Shown here piece after piece: positions 36,017 through 48,100 of a stretch of 64,000 nt of DNA (its first letter is position 1; every line of letters starts with the position of its first letter). The position numbers and the translations under genes are program-made. The notes under the pieces are model-generated. The model did not search any database, was not told the DNA's origin, and saw only the letters and a list, made by a program, of their open reading frames with translations. This DNA is from Anthoceros angustus (lineage: Eukaryota > Streptophyta > Anthocerotopsida > Anthocerotales > Anthocerotaceae): positions 248,001-312,000 of the forward strand of contig MU008154.1 in the NCBI GenBank assembly GCA_010909165.1. The letters are read 5' to 3'.

Positions 36017-36230
36017 TGTAGCGGTCCAGGATGGTTCAGGATCCACACAGATGTAATTCAGATTAAACAGATTGGTGAGCAGGTGTGCTCAATACATTGG
36101 GGCTGTGCCCAAGCGTTGCGTGTGAGTAACCGTGTCAATGTCGGTTTGCTAGAATGCCTATTCGATATCTGGCTTATTGTATGTAAATACGAACCGTGCC
36201 CTAAGGGCTAGTGTGCTACATAACTTAACA
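36017..36230 (-). repeat. 3' LTR of the copia element
   Basis: 214 bp, direct repeat of 43832-44048. The short purine tract AAGTAGGAG (minus strand) abuts its inner edge as polypurine tract. Confidence 0.92.
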
Positions 36231-36300
36231 CTCCTACTTAGTGCCTAGTCCTTAGGTTCTATAATTTTTCTTAAGCTATATTGAATATGTGATAAGCTTC

Positions 36301-36660
36301 TTAGTCCCATGTTCGTCGCATGTTGTTGATGTTTAGCAGATGTGAGCTCCTTGGTAAGTACGTCAAACGCCATCGGCTGAGGACTTCGAACTTACCGCCT
36401 TTTACTACTTCTCTGATGAAGTGGAACTGAACTTCAATGTGCTTTGTTCTTGCGTGGAACTTCGGATTGTAAGTGAGTGCTATGGCACTTTGATTATCAC
36501 AATAAAGTGGTCTTGGTATGTCTTGTGTTTCTCCGAGTTCCGTTAGTTGTAGGAGCTGCCAGAGTCCGTCTTTGCAAGCATGTGTTAGCAAGCAGTCCTC
36601 TATTGAGCTGAGTGCGACCACCTGTTGTCTCTTGCTGCTCCAGCTTGTGGCTGTTCCTCC
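36301..36660 (-). pseudogene. Copia RNase H domain
   Basis: Minus-strand words VALSSIEDCLLTHACKDGLW, YCDNQSAIALTYNPKFHART and KHIEVQFHFIREVVKGG are the copia RNase H core. It is part of the pol gene of the element, separated from RT by frame breaks. Confidence 0.85.
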
Positions 36661-36891
36661 AAGTAGGTAGGCATAGCTGCTCGTGCTTTTCCTGTTGTCA
36701 GCATTTCCTGCCTAGTCGGCATCGCTATAACCTTCTAGTTATAGAGGTTGACCTTGTTTAATGTCGATTGATATAACAGCCCTATGTCGGAGGTGCCTCA
36801 CAAGTATCGGAATACCCACTTTGCCGCCTTCTAATGGGCTTGTGTCGGAGCCGCTAAGAATTGAGATAGTGCTCCCACTGAAAATGCAAGG

Positions 36892-37074
36892 TCAGGTCTT
36901 GTGCGTACCATAAGTTAAACTGCCAATGGCGGACGAGTATGGTAACTTGTTGTTGCTTGGAGTAGCTGCTTGATATTCTTTATCTTCATCCTTGCTGAGT
37001 TTCAGGTTAGACTCCATAGGTGTGGAGATAGGCTTACAATCTGGCATATTAAACTTAGCTAAGATTTCCTGAAT
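36892..37074 (-). pseudogene. C-terminal part of copia reverse transcriptase, cut off by insertion
   Basis: Reads IQEILAKFNMPDCKPISTPM and LPYSSAIGSLTY on the minus strand. It continues the RT frame that breaks off at 38476, so the two were contiguous before the 1.4-kb insertion. Confidence 0.88.
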
Positions 37075-38475
37075 CATTCAGGGAATATGGTGATATTCGT
37101 GAAATGGCTGCCTACTTGGGGAAAAGAGAATACAAGCTGTTGGTCGTCGATTTACCAAGGGGCAATTTATCGGAGACATGGGATAAGGAGATGACATGTG
37201 AGGATTTGGAGAAGATAATGGATATTTTCATGACAATCACCGAATGCAAGACTTTCCGCGTGATATTCATGCATAGACCAGACGGATGATGTCCAAAATG
37301 TCTGCATGGTGAAAAGGGGGTTATACAATGGTCCGGGAGAAAGACAACTTGGTTTTGACGAGGAACTTTATGAGCTGCGGTATGATGGGGTATGGTGTTC
37401 ACCCAACTATTGAAGATATCGGAAGTGCAGCATTGTCCAATAGTGCGGCAATGAGCTTGGAGCAATGCCTGCGTTTATTCGACATAGCGCAGTCGTGAAG
37501 AAACTTTTGAATGTGTCCAACGATGGCCATGTTGTTTCTCCTTACCAAAAGCCAATAGGGTTGATGGTCCCGCTATACGACCTATTCACAGAAAGAGGGT
37601 TATAGATGGATGCTCGGGAAGTGGGAGTGGAATACTTGTGGCATTACTGGAAAGGGGGGAACTGTATTGCTGTTGACCAAGAACAGAGGAGCACCATATT
37701 CATCGAACAGCATATTACAGGCCATGAAGTGTTTCCTACAGACGAGGAAGAGTTGACCACCAAACCACACAAACGTGGACATCCGGTTTTGCCAAGGAGA
37801 TGGCGGCGGGAGATCGATTAAGCCAGGGCACGCGCTACACTTGGTCCAAGGAACATGCACACCCATCGACCTTCAAGACTTGAGTCAAACACAGGGGCCC
37901 CAGAAGAAGAAGGAGAAAGATGGCAAAAAAGGTCCGGAAAACCCTAAGAACCCAGACGGGAAAGAATTGCGAAGACCAGAAAGAAAGCGACCCTACTTGG
38001 GACAACCAACATCTGGAGACATTTGGCTTTGGCGAATCCCAAGGTGGGGAAACGCCATATCTTCCTCTTGCTATTTACGATCCGCAACGGCTGCAGGAGA
38101 ACGATGACATCGTCGTCCCGAGGCGGAAAGACAACATTCACCAAACTAGCTAAAAATATACACCATTGTCATGTGTTGGAGACTGTTTAGATGTAAGTGC
38201 GCGCACAAGTTTGTGCACAAATACCGTGTCCAGTCTGAAGGAAAAAGCTGATCGTGAATGAGACTATATGGTTTTCCCTCGTACTTCCGATGTACAATGT
38301 GACATATCGTGTATCGCAATAATAATTGAAATGTTTGCGGGTGACATGTCAGGGGAGAAATACCAAAAAGGCTGATTCCAGTGCGGATTACCGACGTGTG
38401 CAAAAAGGGGTCCGGAAACGTCCGTGTGCCAAAAGGGGTTTCAGGAGAAACCCCTTTCTAAACAGACGTTATATT
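37075..38475. mobile_element. 1.4-kb insertion inside copia RT, possibly Helitron-like
   Basis: Removing this segment with one copy of the flanking AAT restores the RT words SKYI-QEILAK exactly. Either AAT is a 3-bp target duplication, or the piece inserted between A and T with a 5' TC and a 3' TTAA. An 11-bp perfect hairpin (38432-38442 with 38447-38457, loop AGGA) lies about 20 bp from the right end, as Helitrons often have. Plus-strand open frames inside (37104-37289, 37606-37821, 37920-38153) match nothing I recognise and look like broken gene pieces. Confidence 0.6.
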
Positions 38476-39444
38476 AATGTACTTAGACTGATGGATGAAA
38501 ATACTTCTAATTTTCCTATGCCTTAAAACTTGAATGCCTAAACAAAATGAAAGTTCACGGCAAGTGGTCATAGAGAAACGTTTAGCGAGCATGAGTCTGG
38601 TGTCTTCTAGGATGTCCTTAGAGTTAGACATAAGAACTATATCATCTACGTAAACTGCTAGTACGATAAAATGATTGCTTACTCTCTTAATATATATGTT
38701 ACTATCTGGGCTGAGTCTTGTAAAACCTAGCTCTTCTAAGGTGTCATCCAGCTTGGAGTACCACTCTAGTGCACTTTGTTTGCGTCCGTATAGGGCCTTC
38801 AATAATAAGCAAGCATTATAAAGTTGTCTGTTGACTTTGGGTCCTTCCGGGATCTCCATGTAGATAGTATGTTGAAGGTCACCATATAAAAATGCAGTCT
38901 TAATATCTAGTTGCATAAGCTCATAATCATGATGAGCAGCTAGGGCCATTAGGATTCTAAGTGAGGTTATTTTTAATACTGGACTAAAGGTCTCGTCATA
39001 GTCGAAGCCATGTTTTTTTGAGTATCCCTTAGCCATTAGTCTAACTTTATATCTTTCTATAGTACCGTCTGCATTTAATTTTATCTTAAAGGTCCATTTA
39101 GAACCTACTAGTTTTCTATCCTTAGGTAGGGTAGCTAGTGTCCAAGTTTTATTAGCTTTTAAGGATTCTAGTTCTGACCTTATTGCTTGCTTCCTGTGTT
39201 CCTTTTGTGCGCAGGTGATAGCCTTCTGGTAGCTGGCAGGGACAAACTGATCTATTGATGCGTTAAGACAATAGGCTAAATTATTTTTAGGATCCCGCCA
39301 GTTAGTTGGAGAATATTTGTTTATTTTACCTGCGTTTGATCGCTGAGGACGTCTACCTCTGGTGTCGTTGATGTTATCTGGCTGTAACAAGTCCTCGTTG
39401 ATATCCTCGGGGTAGGCAATTGGAATATCCTCGGCAGCTTGCAT
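38476..39444 (-). pseudogene. Copia reverse transcriptase, N-terminal and catalytic part
   Basis: Open minus-strand frame with the RT words NKTWTLATLPKDRKLVGSKW, RYKVRLMAKGYSKKHGFDYD, ETFSPVLKITSLR, QLDIKTAFLYGDL and the catalytic YVDDIVLMS. It ends at the insertion. The catalytic aspartates are intact, but the enzyme is truncated. Confidence 0.92.
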
Positions 39445-40008
39445 ATGTGTAGGTTGAAAACTCGAATTAGCATTATCATTATCATTAAATAAAGGTGCCT
39501 ACTTGCTTTAGGAGTGCCGGGCCGGGGATGAGATTGGTTTGAGTTGTGTGTCCGGAAACCGCCTGCCATATATGAGTCATGAAGCACATGATCTGCAAGT
39601 TGCGGATAGCCGCGAGTGCCGGTTTCTACATTTGCGCCGTGCTCCCACTGAAGTGTGTTGCCATGAGAGCGCGTTGGTGAGGATGTGCCGCGCGAGGCTG
39701 AGCCTTGCAGGTGGAAGTCTGATGTAGAGCCATGGTGAGCTTCGAGGATGGCGCCAGCGCGCTGAAGTGGGCTGTCCATGTGCACGCCATGTGATGGGGC
39801 GTGCCTGCCCGCGTTGGAGCTGTTGGGGCCGCCTGCTGATCCTTCTCCGAGATGCTAGCCGTGGAACGGATCTGCCTGGCTGATGGCTTGCTGGTTATGT
39901 GCACCTCGCCGTGTGTAGACCTGTCCTCCGTGCAGGCCTGCTGATCCGAGATGGTGGTGGAGGTCTTGCAGGCTGTCCTCATCCTGGAGCGCTCCGGTCC
40001 TGCGCATG
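39445..40008 (-). other. Integrase-RT linker of copia pol, frame-broken
   Basis: Proline/serine/threonine/alanine-rich low-conservation linker, as usual in copia pol. Several frames alternate, with no single open frame spanning the region. Confidence 0.6.
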
Positions 40009-41340
40009 CTATTCCCCCTCAAGCCGAGGGCGTTGGTTGGAGATGGAGCCCGAGGGTGGTGATGCAGGTGAGTCAAGGTCGTCTTCTTCGAAATCGCCGA
40101 AAACAATTGATGGAGTCGCTGCTAAGGCGAGTCTGGCGGAGGTGCAGTGTGGAGTGGGCTGGGCGGTGGGCGAGGTTGTGCCTGAGGGCATGGTGGAGGT
40201 TGCAGTCTTTGGAGGTGCAGAGAAATCAACAAAGCCCTCCTCATCATAGCTGTCTGGATTTAGTGGTGCTCCCACTGGTTGGGGCTGCATATCCTCCAGG
40301 AAGGTGACGTCGTGAGAGTAGGTCACTCTGTGTGTCTGAGGATGGATGGTCTTATAACCTTTCACCCCTTCCGTGAACCCAATGAAGATGTACTTTTGAG
40401 CTCTGTTGTCCAATTTCTTCCTAATAGCTTTTGGTACGTGTGCGTACACAGGAGCTCCAAATACTCGAAGGGAGGAAAGGTCTGGCTTGGTGCCGGTCCG
40501 AGCTTCATATGGTGTGCCTTGTGGGAGAGCTGAGGTCAGTGTCCTGTTGCTAATGTAGACGGCGTGTTGCATGGCGTCTGGCCAATAGGTCTTGGGCAGT
40601 TGAGCCTGGATGAACATTGAGAGTCCACAAGTCTGAATAGTGCGATTCATTCTCTCTGACATGCCATTTTGTTGGGAGGTGTGGGGGGTTGTAACCTGTC
40701 TGTTTATTCCCTTGTCTCTACAAAATTGGATAAAGGCTGCTGAGCCGTATTCACCAACTCCATCACTGCAGAGACATAGTAGAGAGTCTCCTGTTTGCTT
40801 CTCGGCCCACGTAGTGTACTCCTTAAAGTAGGTCAGTGCTTGAGATTTATGCTTCAGCAGGTAAATGACCGTGAATCGGCTAAAGTCGTCGATCAGCAGT
40901 ATGAAGTAGTTGAAGCCAAACATGGATCTATTAAAGAGGCCACACAAGTCAGAGTGAACTAGCTGGAGTCTCTTTGTGGCTCTGGTTGTAGATGTTTTGG
41001 GGAACGGAGCACGATGGCTCTTCCCAAGTGTACAGGTTTCGCAGTTGCCGAATTCTTCGACCTTGGTTAGTGAAATTCCATTAGCTGCTTGTGTCTTGAT
41101 CATTTCCTTCATTCGTCTCAAGTTCATATGCCGTAATCGGGCATGCCACAAATATGTCTGACTTTGTGTGTGTGTTGCTGCAGATAGGGAGGAGAGGTGG
41201 GTTACCCTGAGGTGATATAAGTCGTCATGCTTGAGGTCGCCAGTGGCAATCAGGTTGCCTTGAGGAGTCTCTATCACACAATGTCCATCACCAAAGCAAA
41301 CGTAGCAGCTTGCCTGATCCACTTTACGAACTGAGAACAA
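40009..41340 (-). pseudogene. Copia GAG-pre-integrase and integrase
   Basis: Minus-strand frame of 443 codons. The zinc-binding HHCC part (WHARLRHMNLRRM... CETCTLGKSHRAPF) is followed by the DDE core: HSDLCG, CSDGVGEYGS and QQNGMSERMNRTI. The C-terminal words VFGAPVYAHVPKAIRKKLD and YIFIGFTEGVKGY are typical of copia. It is cut from the protease upstream by a frameshift near 41345. Confidence 0.92.
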
Positions 41341-42290
41341 ATTTTTGGTAAGGCCGGGTACTAGTAGGACTCACATATGATATTTGCAGGGTGGAGTCTG
41401 GTTGGACGTTTAAATCTACTGACCCATGGCCTGTGATGCTGTGCTTGGAGTCATCTCCTAAGCTGACGAAGTGTGGTGGTGCTGCAGGTATAATCTTTGT
41501 GAAATATTCTTTGTGCGGGGTCATGTGTTGAGAGGCCCCGGAATCTATGTACCAAGTGTGTGCCTCTTGGGCTGATACGCAGGACGCAACTAAGGCTGAG
41601 GGCTGATGTCTGAGTTAAGTAGTTGAAGCCAAACATGGATCTATTAAAGAGGCCACACAAGTCGAGTGAACTAGCCGAGTCTCTTTGTGGCTCGTTGTAG
41701 ATGTTTTGGGGAACGAGCACGATGGCTCTTCCCAAGTGTGGTTTCAGCTGTCAATTCTTCGACCTTGGTTAGTGAAATTCCATTAGCTTGTGTCTTGATC
41801 ATTTCCTTCATTCGTCTCAAGTTCATATGTGTCGGGCATGCCACAAATATGTCCGACTTTGTGTGTGTTGCTGCGAGATAGGGAGGAGAGGTGGGTTACC
41901 CTGAGGTGATATAAGTCGTCATGCTTGAGGTCGCCAGTGGCAATCAGGTTGCCTTGAGGAGTCTCTATCACACAATGTCCATCACCAAAGCAAACGAGTA
42001 CTGCGATCCACTTCTGAATCGAGAACAAATTTTTGGTAAGGCCGGTACTAGTAGGACTCACATATGATATTTGCGGTGGTGGAGTCTGGTTGGACGTTTA
42101 AATCTCGACCCATGGCTGTGATCGTGCTTGGAGTCATCTCCTGTCGACGAAGTGTGGTGCCGCAGTATAATCTTTGTGAAATATTCTTTGTGCGGGGTCA
42201 TGTGTTGAGAGGCCCTAATCTATGTACCAAGTGTGTGCCTCTTTGACAGCAGGATTTAACTAAGGTGAGGGCTAGTCTGCTTTCGTAGTT
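40905..42290 (-). repeat. Tandem duplication inside copia pol (copies 40905-41611 and 41612-42290)
   Basis: The stretch from the integrase start to the protease (DSG motif in IDSGASQHMT) occurs twice. The second copy is shorter because many CAG/CTG-containing words have become CG. Only the first copy is close to open. Protease words lie at 41345-41560 and again at 42020-42230. Confidence 0.85.
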
Positions 42291-43196
42291 TGTATGGGTT
42301 GTGAAAGCCTTGGAATGTCGTTGCATAGTTAGGGCTAGTTGGCCGGAGTGCTGGCCTCTGTTGTTGTTGGAGGATGCTAACCTCTTGTGACATTCTTCGT
42401 ATGTATAGCCGGGTATTTTGCAGAACCCGCAGATGGGCTTCCAGGAGGGGTTATATGTCCCTCTACCACGGTTGGGGTAACCACCCCGTCCTCTAGAGTT
42501 GCCTCTCATGTTTACTCTAAAGTTTCCCCTTCCTCGACCCCTGGCTCTTCCTTTGCCTATGTAGAAAGCACTGGACGATGTGTCTCCGGTGTGTGCAAAG
42601 ACGTTCCGGTGTCCTTCTTCGGTAAGCATAGCGCTAAGTACTTTGTCAATTGTTAGGGGCTGGATGCCTTGAAGGATTTGTACGACGCTGATCCATGATT
42701 CTGGTAGTGTTGATAGCAGAATCGCTGCAAGGAGCTCCTCGGGGATGTTGAACCCTAAAGCCTGGAATTTCACAGTCCAACTGCGAAAGACCATGGCATG
42801 GTGGTCTATGTGGTCACCTTCGGCCATACGTAGACTGAGGTAGCTCTTGATTGTATGGATGGTGTGCATAATGTCGCTAGCGTCGTAGATTTCATGAAGC
42901 TGGGTCCATGCTGTTGCTGCTGAGGCTGTCCCTTCGAGCTGCTGCACGTTGCCTTGCTTCATACTTTGCATAAGCACATTTTTGGCTTGTTGTTTCTTTT
43001 CTTCCCACTCATCTTTCTCTGCTTGTTGTCCTGTTGCAAGGAAAGCGATGGGGACTGGTGGGGTTCCTATCCCCGACGTAGCCCCATAGCTTGCGCTCTT
43101 TTAAGATGTTTGTGATGCAAAATTTCTAGATGGGGAAGCTGTGCTGCTGTCCGTCAAATTTGTCCTCTTTGGACAGGGAGAGATGGGAGCTCGACA
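42198..43196 (-). pseudogene. Copia gag
   Basis: The gag core is open from 42977 (QLHEIYDASDIMHTIHTIKS, STLPESWISVVQILQG). It continues into an Arg/Gly-rich tail and a zinc knuckle CGFCKIPGYTYEEC, in which the usual histidine is tyrosine. The N-terminus lies upstream at 43196 (MSSSHLSLSKEDKFDG), where a stop and frameshift break it. Confidence 0.85.
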
Positions 43197-43555
43197 TTAT
43201 GGTATGTGTTATTAATCAACTGCTTAGAGGGAGAGGATTGTGCTCCTAAGGAGGCAAGCAGTTTGTATTTGGAGAGTGATCACTATTTTGTAGATTCTGC
43301 AAGTGTGAGAATTAGGCTCTATGTGTGATTCTAGGTCTTGTAGTTTTAGAATTATTGTGTTATGAAATTGTTCAATGTCTGATTGTGGGGGCAGGATGTA
43401 CAAGTTGTCTGCAAAGCCGGGAACGATTAGGAGGCTATGTTGCCTACATAGGTTTTGTGGGCCTGTGAGCAATGTTTCTCTGATCTGTGCTGGATTGATG
43501 GGTATGTGAGCATCAATTGTTGTGGTACACTGCCTAATCATTGTGGATGCTGTGT

Positions 43556-43807
43556 CTATTGGGTGAATAGGAAGGAGAAGTCTACGTATGCCCAGTCGTA
43601 TTCTGCTGGGTCATAGAATCCACATAATTCAAGTTCTTCTCCGATGATTAGGAGCGCAGAGCAGGCTTTGAGCCATGCGTACACCCACAGGTTTTCTTGT
43701 GCCTCCTTTAGGCATGCATTCTCACGGTTGCTTCTTTGTAATTCTAGCAGGTATGTTTGCCTAGCGGCGCGCCTTTGGAGACCCTCCTTGCGCCGTTGGC
43801 TAGGCAT
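43556..43807 (-). CDS. Small leader ORF between primer site and gag
   Basis: An 83-residue open frame starts with ATG 12 bp inside the primer-binding site: MPSQRRKEGLQRRAARQTY, then a helical Leu/Glu/Asn segment and a Trp/Tyr-rich end. It could be a chance frame. Its position directly after the primer site and its basic N-terminus make it worth noting. No family recognised. Confidence 0.35.
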   Translation of the reverse strand: MPSQRRKEGLQRRAARQTYLLELQRSNRENACLKEAQENLWVYAWLKACSALLIIGEELELCGFYDPAEYDWAYVDFSFLFTQ

Positions 43808-43819
43808 TGAAATGTGACT

Positions 43820-43831
43820 GCTCTGATACCA
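43820..43831 (-). promoter_or_regulatory. Primer-binding site of the copia element (initiator Met tRNA)
   Basis: Minus strand TGGTATCAGAGC directly abuts the 5' LTR. It is complementary to the 3' end of plant initiator methionine tRNA, the standard plant copia primer. Confidence 0.93.
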
Positions 43832-44048
43832 TGTAACGGTCCAGGATGGTTCAGGATCGAGACAGATGTAATTCAGATTAGACAAATTGGTGAGCAGGTG
43901 TGCTCAATACATTGGGGATGTGCCCAAGCGTTGTTGCGTGTGAGTAACCATCTCAATGTCGGTTCGCTAGAATGCCTATTCGATATCTGGCTTATTGTAT
44001 GTAAATACGAACCGTGCCCTAAGGGCTAGTGTGCTACATAACTTAACA
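43832..44048 (-). repeat. 5' LTR of the copia element
   Basis: 217 bp, direct repeat of 36017-36230, followed on the plus strand by the GAGGA target duplication. Confidence 0.92.
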
Positions 44049-44053
44049 GAGGA

Positions 44054-45156
44054 AGCCTACTGTGATGTTCTCGAGGTGGATTAGATGTTTTCGAGATTTT
44101 CCACGGTCCGCAAGCACAAGGAGGCGTTCATTTTACCCAACCTGACAGCCGTGCTGGAAAATGCTTCTACTCCTAACCCACAGATAATTGGTGCTTGAGG
44201 TCCCAAAGCAACAGGAAGGCACAGATCCGAGGACGACAAAAGGCATCTTCCTGCCTTGCAAGAGTGGCACAGACGCGAGACTAGGTACTGCAGGATCAAG
44301 TCAGCCTGGACTCGGTCACCCGGCTTTTCGTTCTCCTCTCCACCCGGTGGGTCCACATGTAGGTTGCAGGATGCAACTAGAATGCAAAATACACATTGGA
44401 GAACCTGAAGTTTCCTCTGGCCTGTCCTGCTGAAGGAGGACGATGTCCTGTCCTGACTCATTGTGCCGCACGTCAATCCATCAGATCTTCTTGTCGTGAA
44501 ATATGCATTTTTCTTGCAGCAATGAGTTGTGAAAGGTAGCGTGGAAGATAGTACGCAATATGCAGCCCTGAGTGGCAGTGTCGAATCTTGTTGAATTGGG
44601 TTACAGGGGAGTGCTGGGTCTCAAAAACAGCCTTCCAGCAGCCAGCTGTGATCCAAGTTGCGACATGGGCCCGCTCCCCTTCTCTTCCTTCTGCCCGGGC
44701 TCAGCCGCCTCGCGCCCTGCCTCCCTCACCGCCGCCTCATGCCACAGTGCCCGGGAAATTGTCGGATCATGACTCCTCCAACCTCGAAGCTCCCTCGCCC
44801 CCTCACCGTCGCCTCGTGCCACAGCGCCCGGGAAGGTTGTCAGATCACCATGAAGCATTCATGCCTTGGAGGCCGGGCTAGCCGTAGAGATCTACCTTAC
44901 GTCCGGCCACCTGGAAGATTCAGCAAGACTTGGCTTTCCCGCAAGCTGTCTGGAGGAGCTCAGAGCGTTCGCCGCTCTTTCCATTCACGGTAGAGTGGTG
45001 CCTCCTCCTCCTCGGCTGGGCCGATGAATGCTTATGCTTTGTTGCAATGTGATGAGTTGCTGAGCAATGTAGGAAGAGCTCAGCGGCGGAGAATTTTGTT
45101 GGGTTCGGAAGCATTGAACTTTCTCAACAGGTGCATGCAGGTAGCAGCGAGCCAGA
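44054..45156. other. Upstream region of the first VIT/vWA gene
   Basis: Parts resemble 52400-53698 upstream of the second gene: a stretch with CTCAGCCTGGACTCGGTCACCCGGC near 44298, and TTGGCTTTCCCGCAAGCTGTC near 44931. The duplication unit therefore included at least 0.9 kb of upstream DNA. No independent gene seen. Confidence 0.6.
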
Positions 45157-48100
45157 ATGGCAGAGGCAGTGGCAACTGGACTGTTCCTTGCGGAGAGGTT
45201 GAACCGAGGGCAGGACCTGTCCGGGCAAGTGACGAGTCCAGGCCGGGCGCCACAGCCGCATTCCAAGCCGAATTACAGCTCTCCGAAGGAGGATCTCAAT
45301 GCCAGGACTTTCAATTTGCCTCAGCCCAAGTGCCCGACGATTTATGCTGTTGTGACAGAGCTCGCTCAGGTGGGCGATCCTCACGTGGGCGACGGGATTC
45401 AAGGGATTGACGTTGAGGGCGCCCATGAACAGCTCTGCTTCCCAGCCCTGTTGCCTCTGCGCGTTGAGAAACTGGCTCTTGATGTGGAGTGCCACATTAG
45501 TAATGCGTTTGTAACAGTGCGGGGGACATGGACGGTGAATTGCGTGAAGAGAGGGTTGCATTGCCAATGCCTTTTGGCCATTCCAATGCGCGATCAGGTA
45601 TGATGAGCTTACGTGCCTCGCGGGACTCCTGAAAGGGGAGCTGCCAGGCAGGACGTATTGCTCAGGCTTGTGTGTCTGCAGGGCACTGTAGCAGGTGTGG
45701 AGATTGAGATGGGAGGGGATCGGGTTTACACTACCCTGGTTGTACCCAAGGATGACGCATCTGGCTATGGAGCCAAAGGAAGCAAGACTGCCAAATTGGA
45801 TGACTACGGGTCATACAATCCTGAGCTGTTTCGTTTCACCATTCCACAAGTATTTGTCAAACCCATAGCTTCCTCAGTTTCGTGACCCGTGCATTCGTGG
45901 GGGCAATCAGCTGCGTTATACCTGCTCATCTGAGTCGCACGATAGCTGAAAGCTGCCTTGGACGTTGTTGTGATGATTGGCTGTGTATCCCTCAGGTGGA
46001 CGGTGGGTCACAGCTGGAGGTAAAAATCACATGGTTTCAAGCGATGACGTTCAAGGATGGTCTATATTATGTCACAGTGCCATTCAGAATTGAAGACCAG
46101 CTTTCTCTCTACCGGACCCCTATTCCCAGTGTGACAAGCGTGACCTGCTTAGTGAACTCGGGAACATCGGAAACGGTTGAAGTTGGTGGATTCAATCATC
46201 CAATGAAGGTGAGAGTCCAGTTGTTCTTTCTGTCTTCCGGTTCAATATTACAATGTGATGTGATTACAGGGGTAGAGTCCGTGAAGCACTCAGAAGTAAG
46301 CGGGTGCATTGTGAGACTTTTGATTCCAGTGCAAAGATCTGATTTCACTATTGCGTTCAGGAAACTTCCAGGGAGGCTGGAAGAGCGAGTTTTGCAATGG
46401 CTCAGGACACAGATGGCTCTGACAAGTGGATCACTAGGGATTTTGTTGCATCTTACAAGGTAGAGTTGATAACACAAGTGCTGTTCGTGTAGTTCCTTTT
46501 TCCTTATCTTCATGGCCGGCTCTGTTGCAATCAGGAATGTTTTACATAGATGACTCTGGTACAGGTATGGTCAGATGGAATATTGCCCAATCTCATCGTG
46601 CAGGATCCAACATCTGCCAATGACTATGAAAGGGGGACCTTCTGTCTTTCAATTGCCCCTCCAGACCCGACTCATGTGCAAGTTAGTAATTATTCTTTCT
46701 CTCCTGTGATTTTTTCTGCTGCATTTGACATGTATGGACATGTATCAAGGACTCCACTCTACCTCTGCATCCTGAGCTTGGATCTTTGACGTGTTATCCA
46801 GGCTTTTCGGCGGGGTGTAGTATTTCTGCTAGACAGAAGTGGCAGCATGACAGGCAAAGCCATGACTGATGCCCAGCAGGCTTTGTTGTTGGGCCTGTCG
46901 ATGTTGCAAAGTGAAGACACGTTCAACATTGTTGCTTTCGGCCATGACCTGCACCTGTTCTCGCTTACACTGGTGAAGGCTTCGGATGATGCCGTGGGCA
47001 GAGCAAAAGAGTGGGTAACAACCAATTGCGAAGCACGAGGGGGAACCAATATTATGAGACCATTGCAGCAGGTTTGTTGACCAAAGTTAATGTAATGCTG
47101 TTGCTGAATAATACTTGGCCGAGGGTTGAATGTGGTCTCATGGAACCTGTAGGCTATGGAAATGCTGCGAGGACTTGAAGAAGCAATTCCTTATATTTTC
47201 CTGATAACAGACGGAGCTGTAAAAGATGAAGCTAACATATGTCGTGCTATGCAAGCAGTTATTGGGCAAGGAGGTCCTGCAACTCCACGGATCTCAACAT
47301 TTGGCATTGGTTAGAACTTGCCTTGGCAATGCTCAACATGTCGCCTGATGATCGTACGTCATTGATCATAGTCCCTGGTGCAGAAGGCCACTAACCTGTC
47401 AAGCTTCACACAGGTCGTTATTGCAACTATTATTTCTTGAAGATGCTGGCAGCGATCGGGCGAGGGCTGAGTGATGTGGCTTTTACTTCAGGTAATTTGG
47501 AACGAGAAGAGCCACCTTGGCATTATTAGAATCTGTGTTTAGTTCTGGAAGACAAGACGTTTCCTCGATTCACAATTCAGCTTTCTTGCCCTGCAGACAA
47601 AATTCAGGACCAGATGCAAAGGATGCTAATCGCCGCTTCAACTCCTCTGCTTACAAACATCTCCCTTGCCATGGCTGATCTACCTCAAGGCTGTGAGGTG
47701 AGCTTCACCATTGGGTGCCTTGTTGCCAGTTGATTTACAGGTTCCATTTCCTGTTCGCATTCCGTCACGTGTCCTAACACCTTGCTTTGTTGTAAAGGTG
47801 TACCCATTCCCGATCCCCGATCTCTTTTCCGGAAACCCCTTGATCGTGTCAGGGAGATTTCAGGGCACATTCCCAGAGTCTATCAAGATAGTTGGTCTTC
47901 TGCCTGGAGGGGCTGTGTGGAAGGTTGCAGTTCCATCAAGAAAAGTCCCCCACATTCCTCTGAGCAAGGTCATGATCACGTCCATCCAGATCGTTTCAAG
48001 TGTCAGCTGCACCATTACCATTCAACTGCTCCCTACACTGAACTCTCCCTACCTCGTGACCAATCACAGGTTTTTGCGAAGCAACAGTTGGATCTGCTGA

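Larger units (their letters stand above)
36017..44048 (-). mobile_element. Complete Ty1/copia LTR retrotransposon (with insertion and internal duplication)
   Basis: Flanked by a perfect 5-bp target duplication GAGGA (36012-36016 and 44049-44053). The LTRs are 36017-36230 and 43832-44048, begin TGTTAAG and end in CA on the minus strand, and differ by about nine substitutions and one 3-bp indel. Order on the minus strand is 5' LTR, primer site, leader ORF, gag, protease, integrase, reverse transcriptase, RNase H, 3' LTR: the copia order. Several frames are broken. A 1.4-kb foreign piece sits in RT and about 0.7 kb of the protease/integrase region is duplicated, so the copy is inactive. Confidence 0.93.

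Noticed and set aside
37104-38153. Plus-strand genes inside the 1.4-kb insertion
   Set aside because: Short overlapping frames without recognisable domains. Kept only as possible captured fragments.
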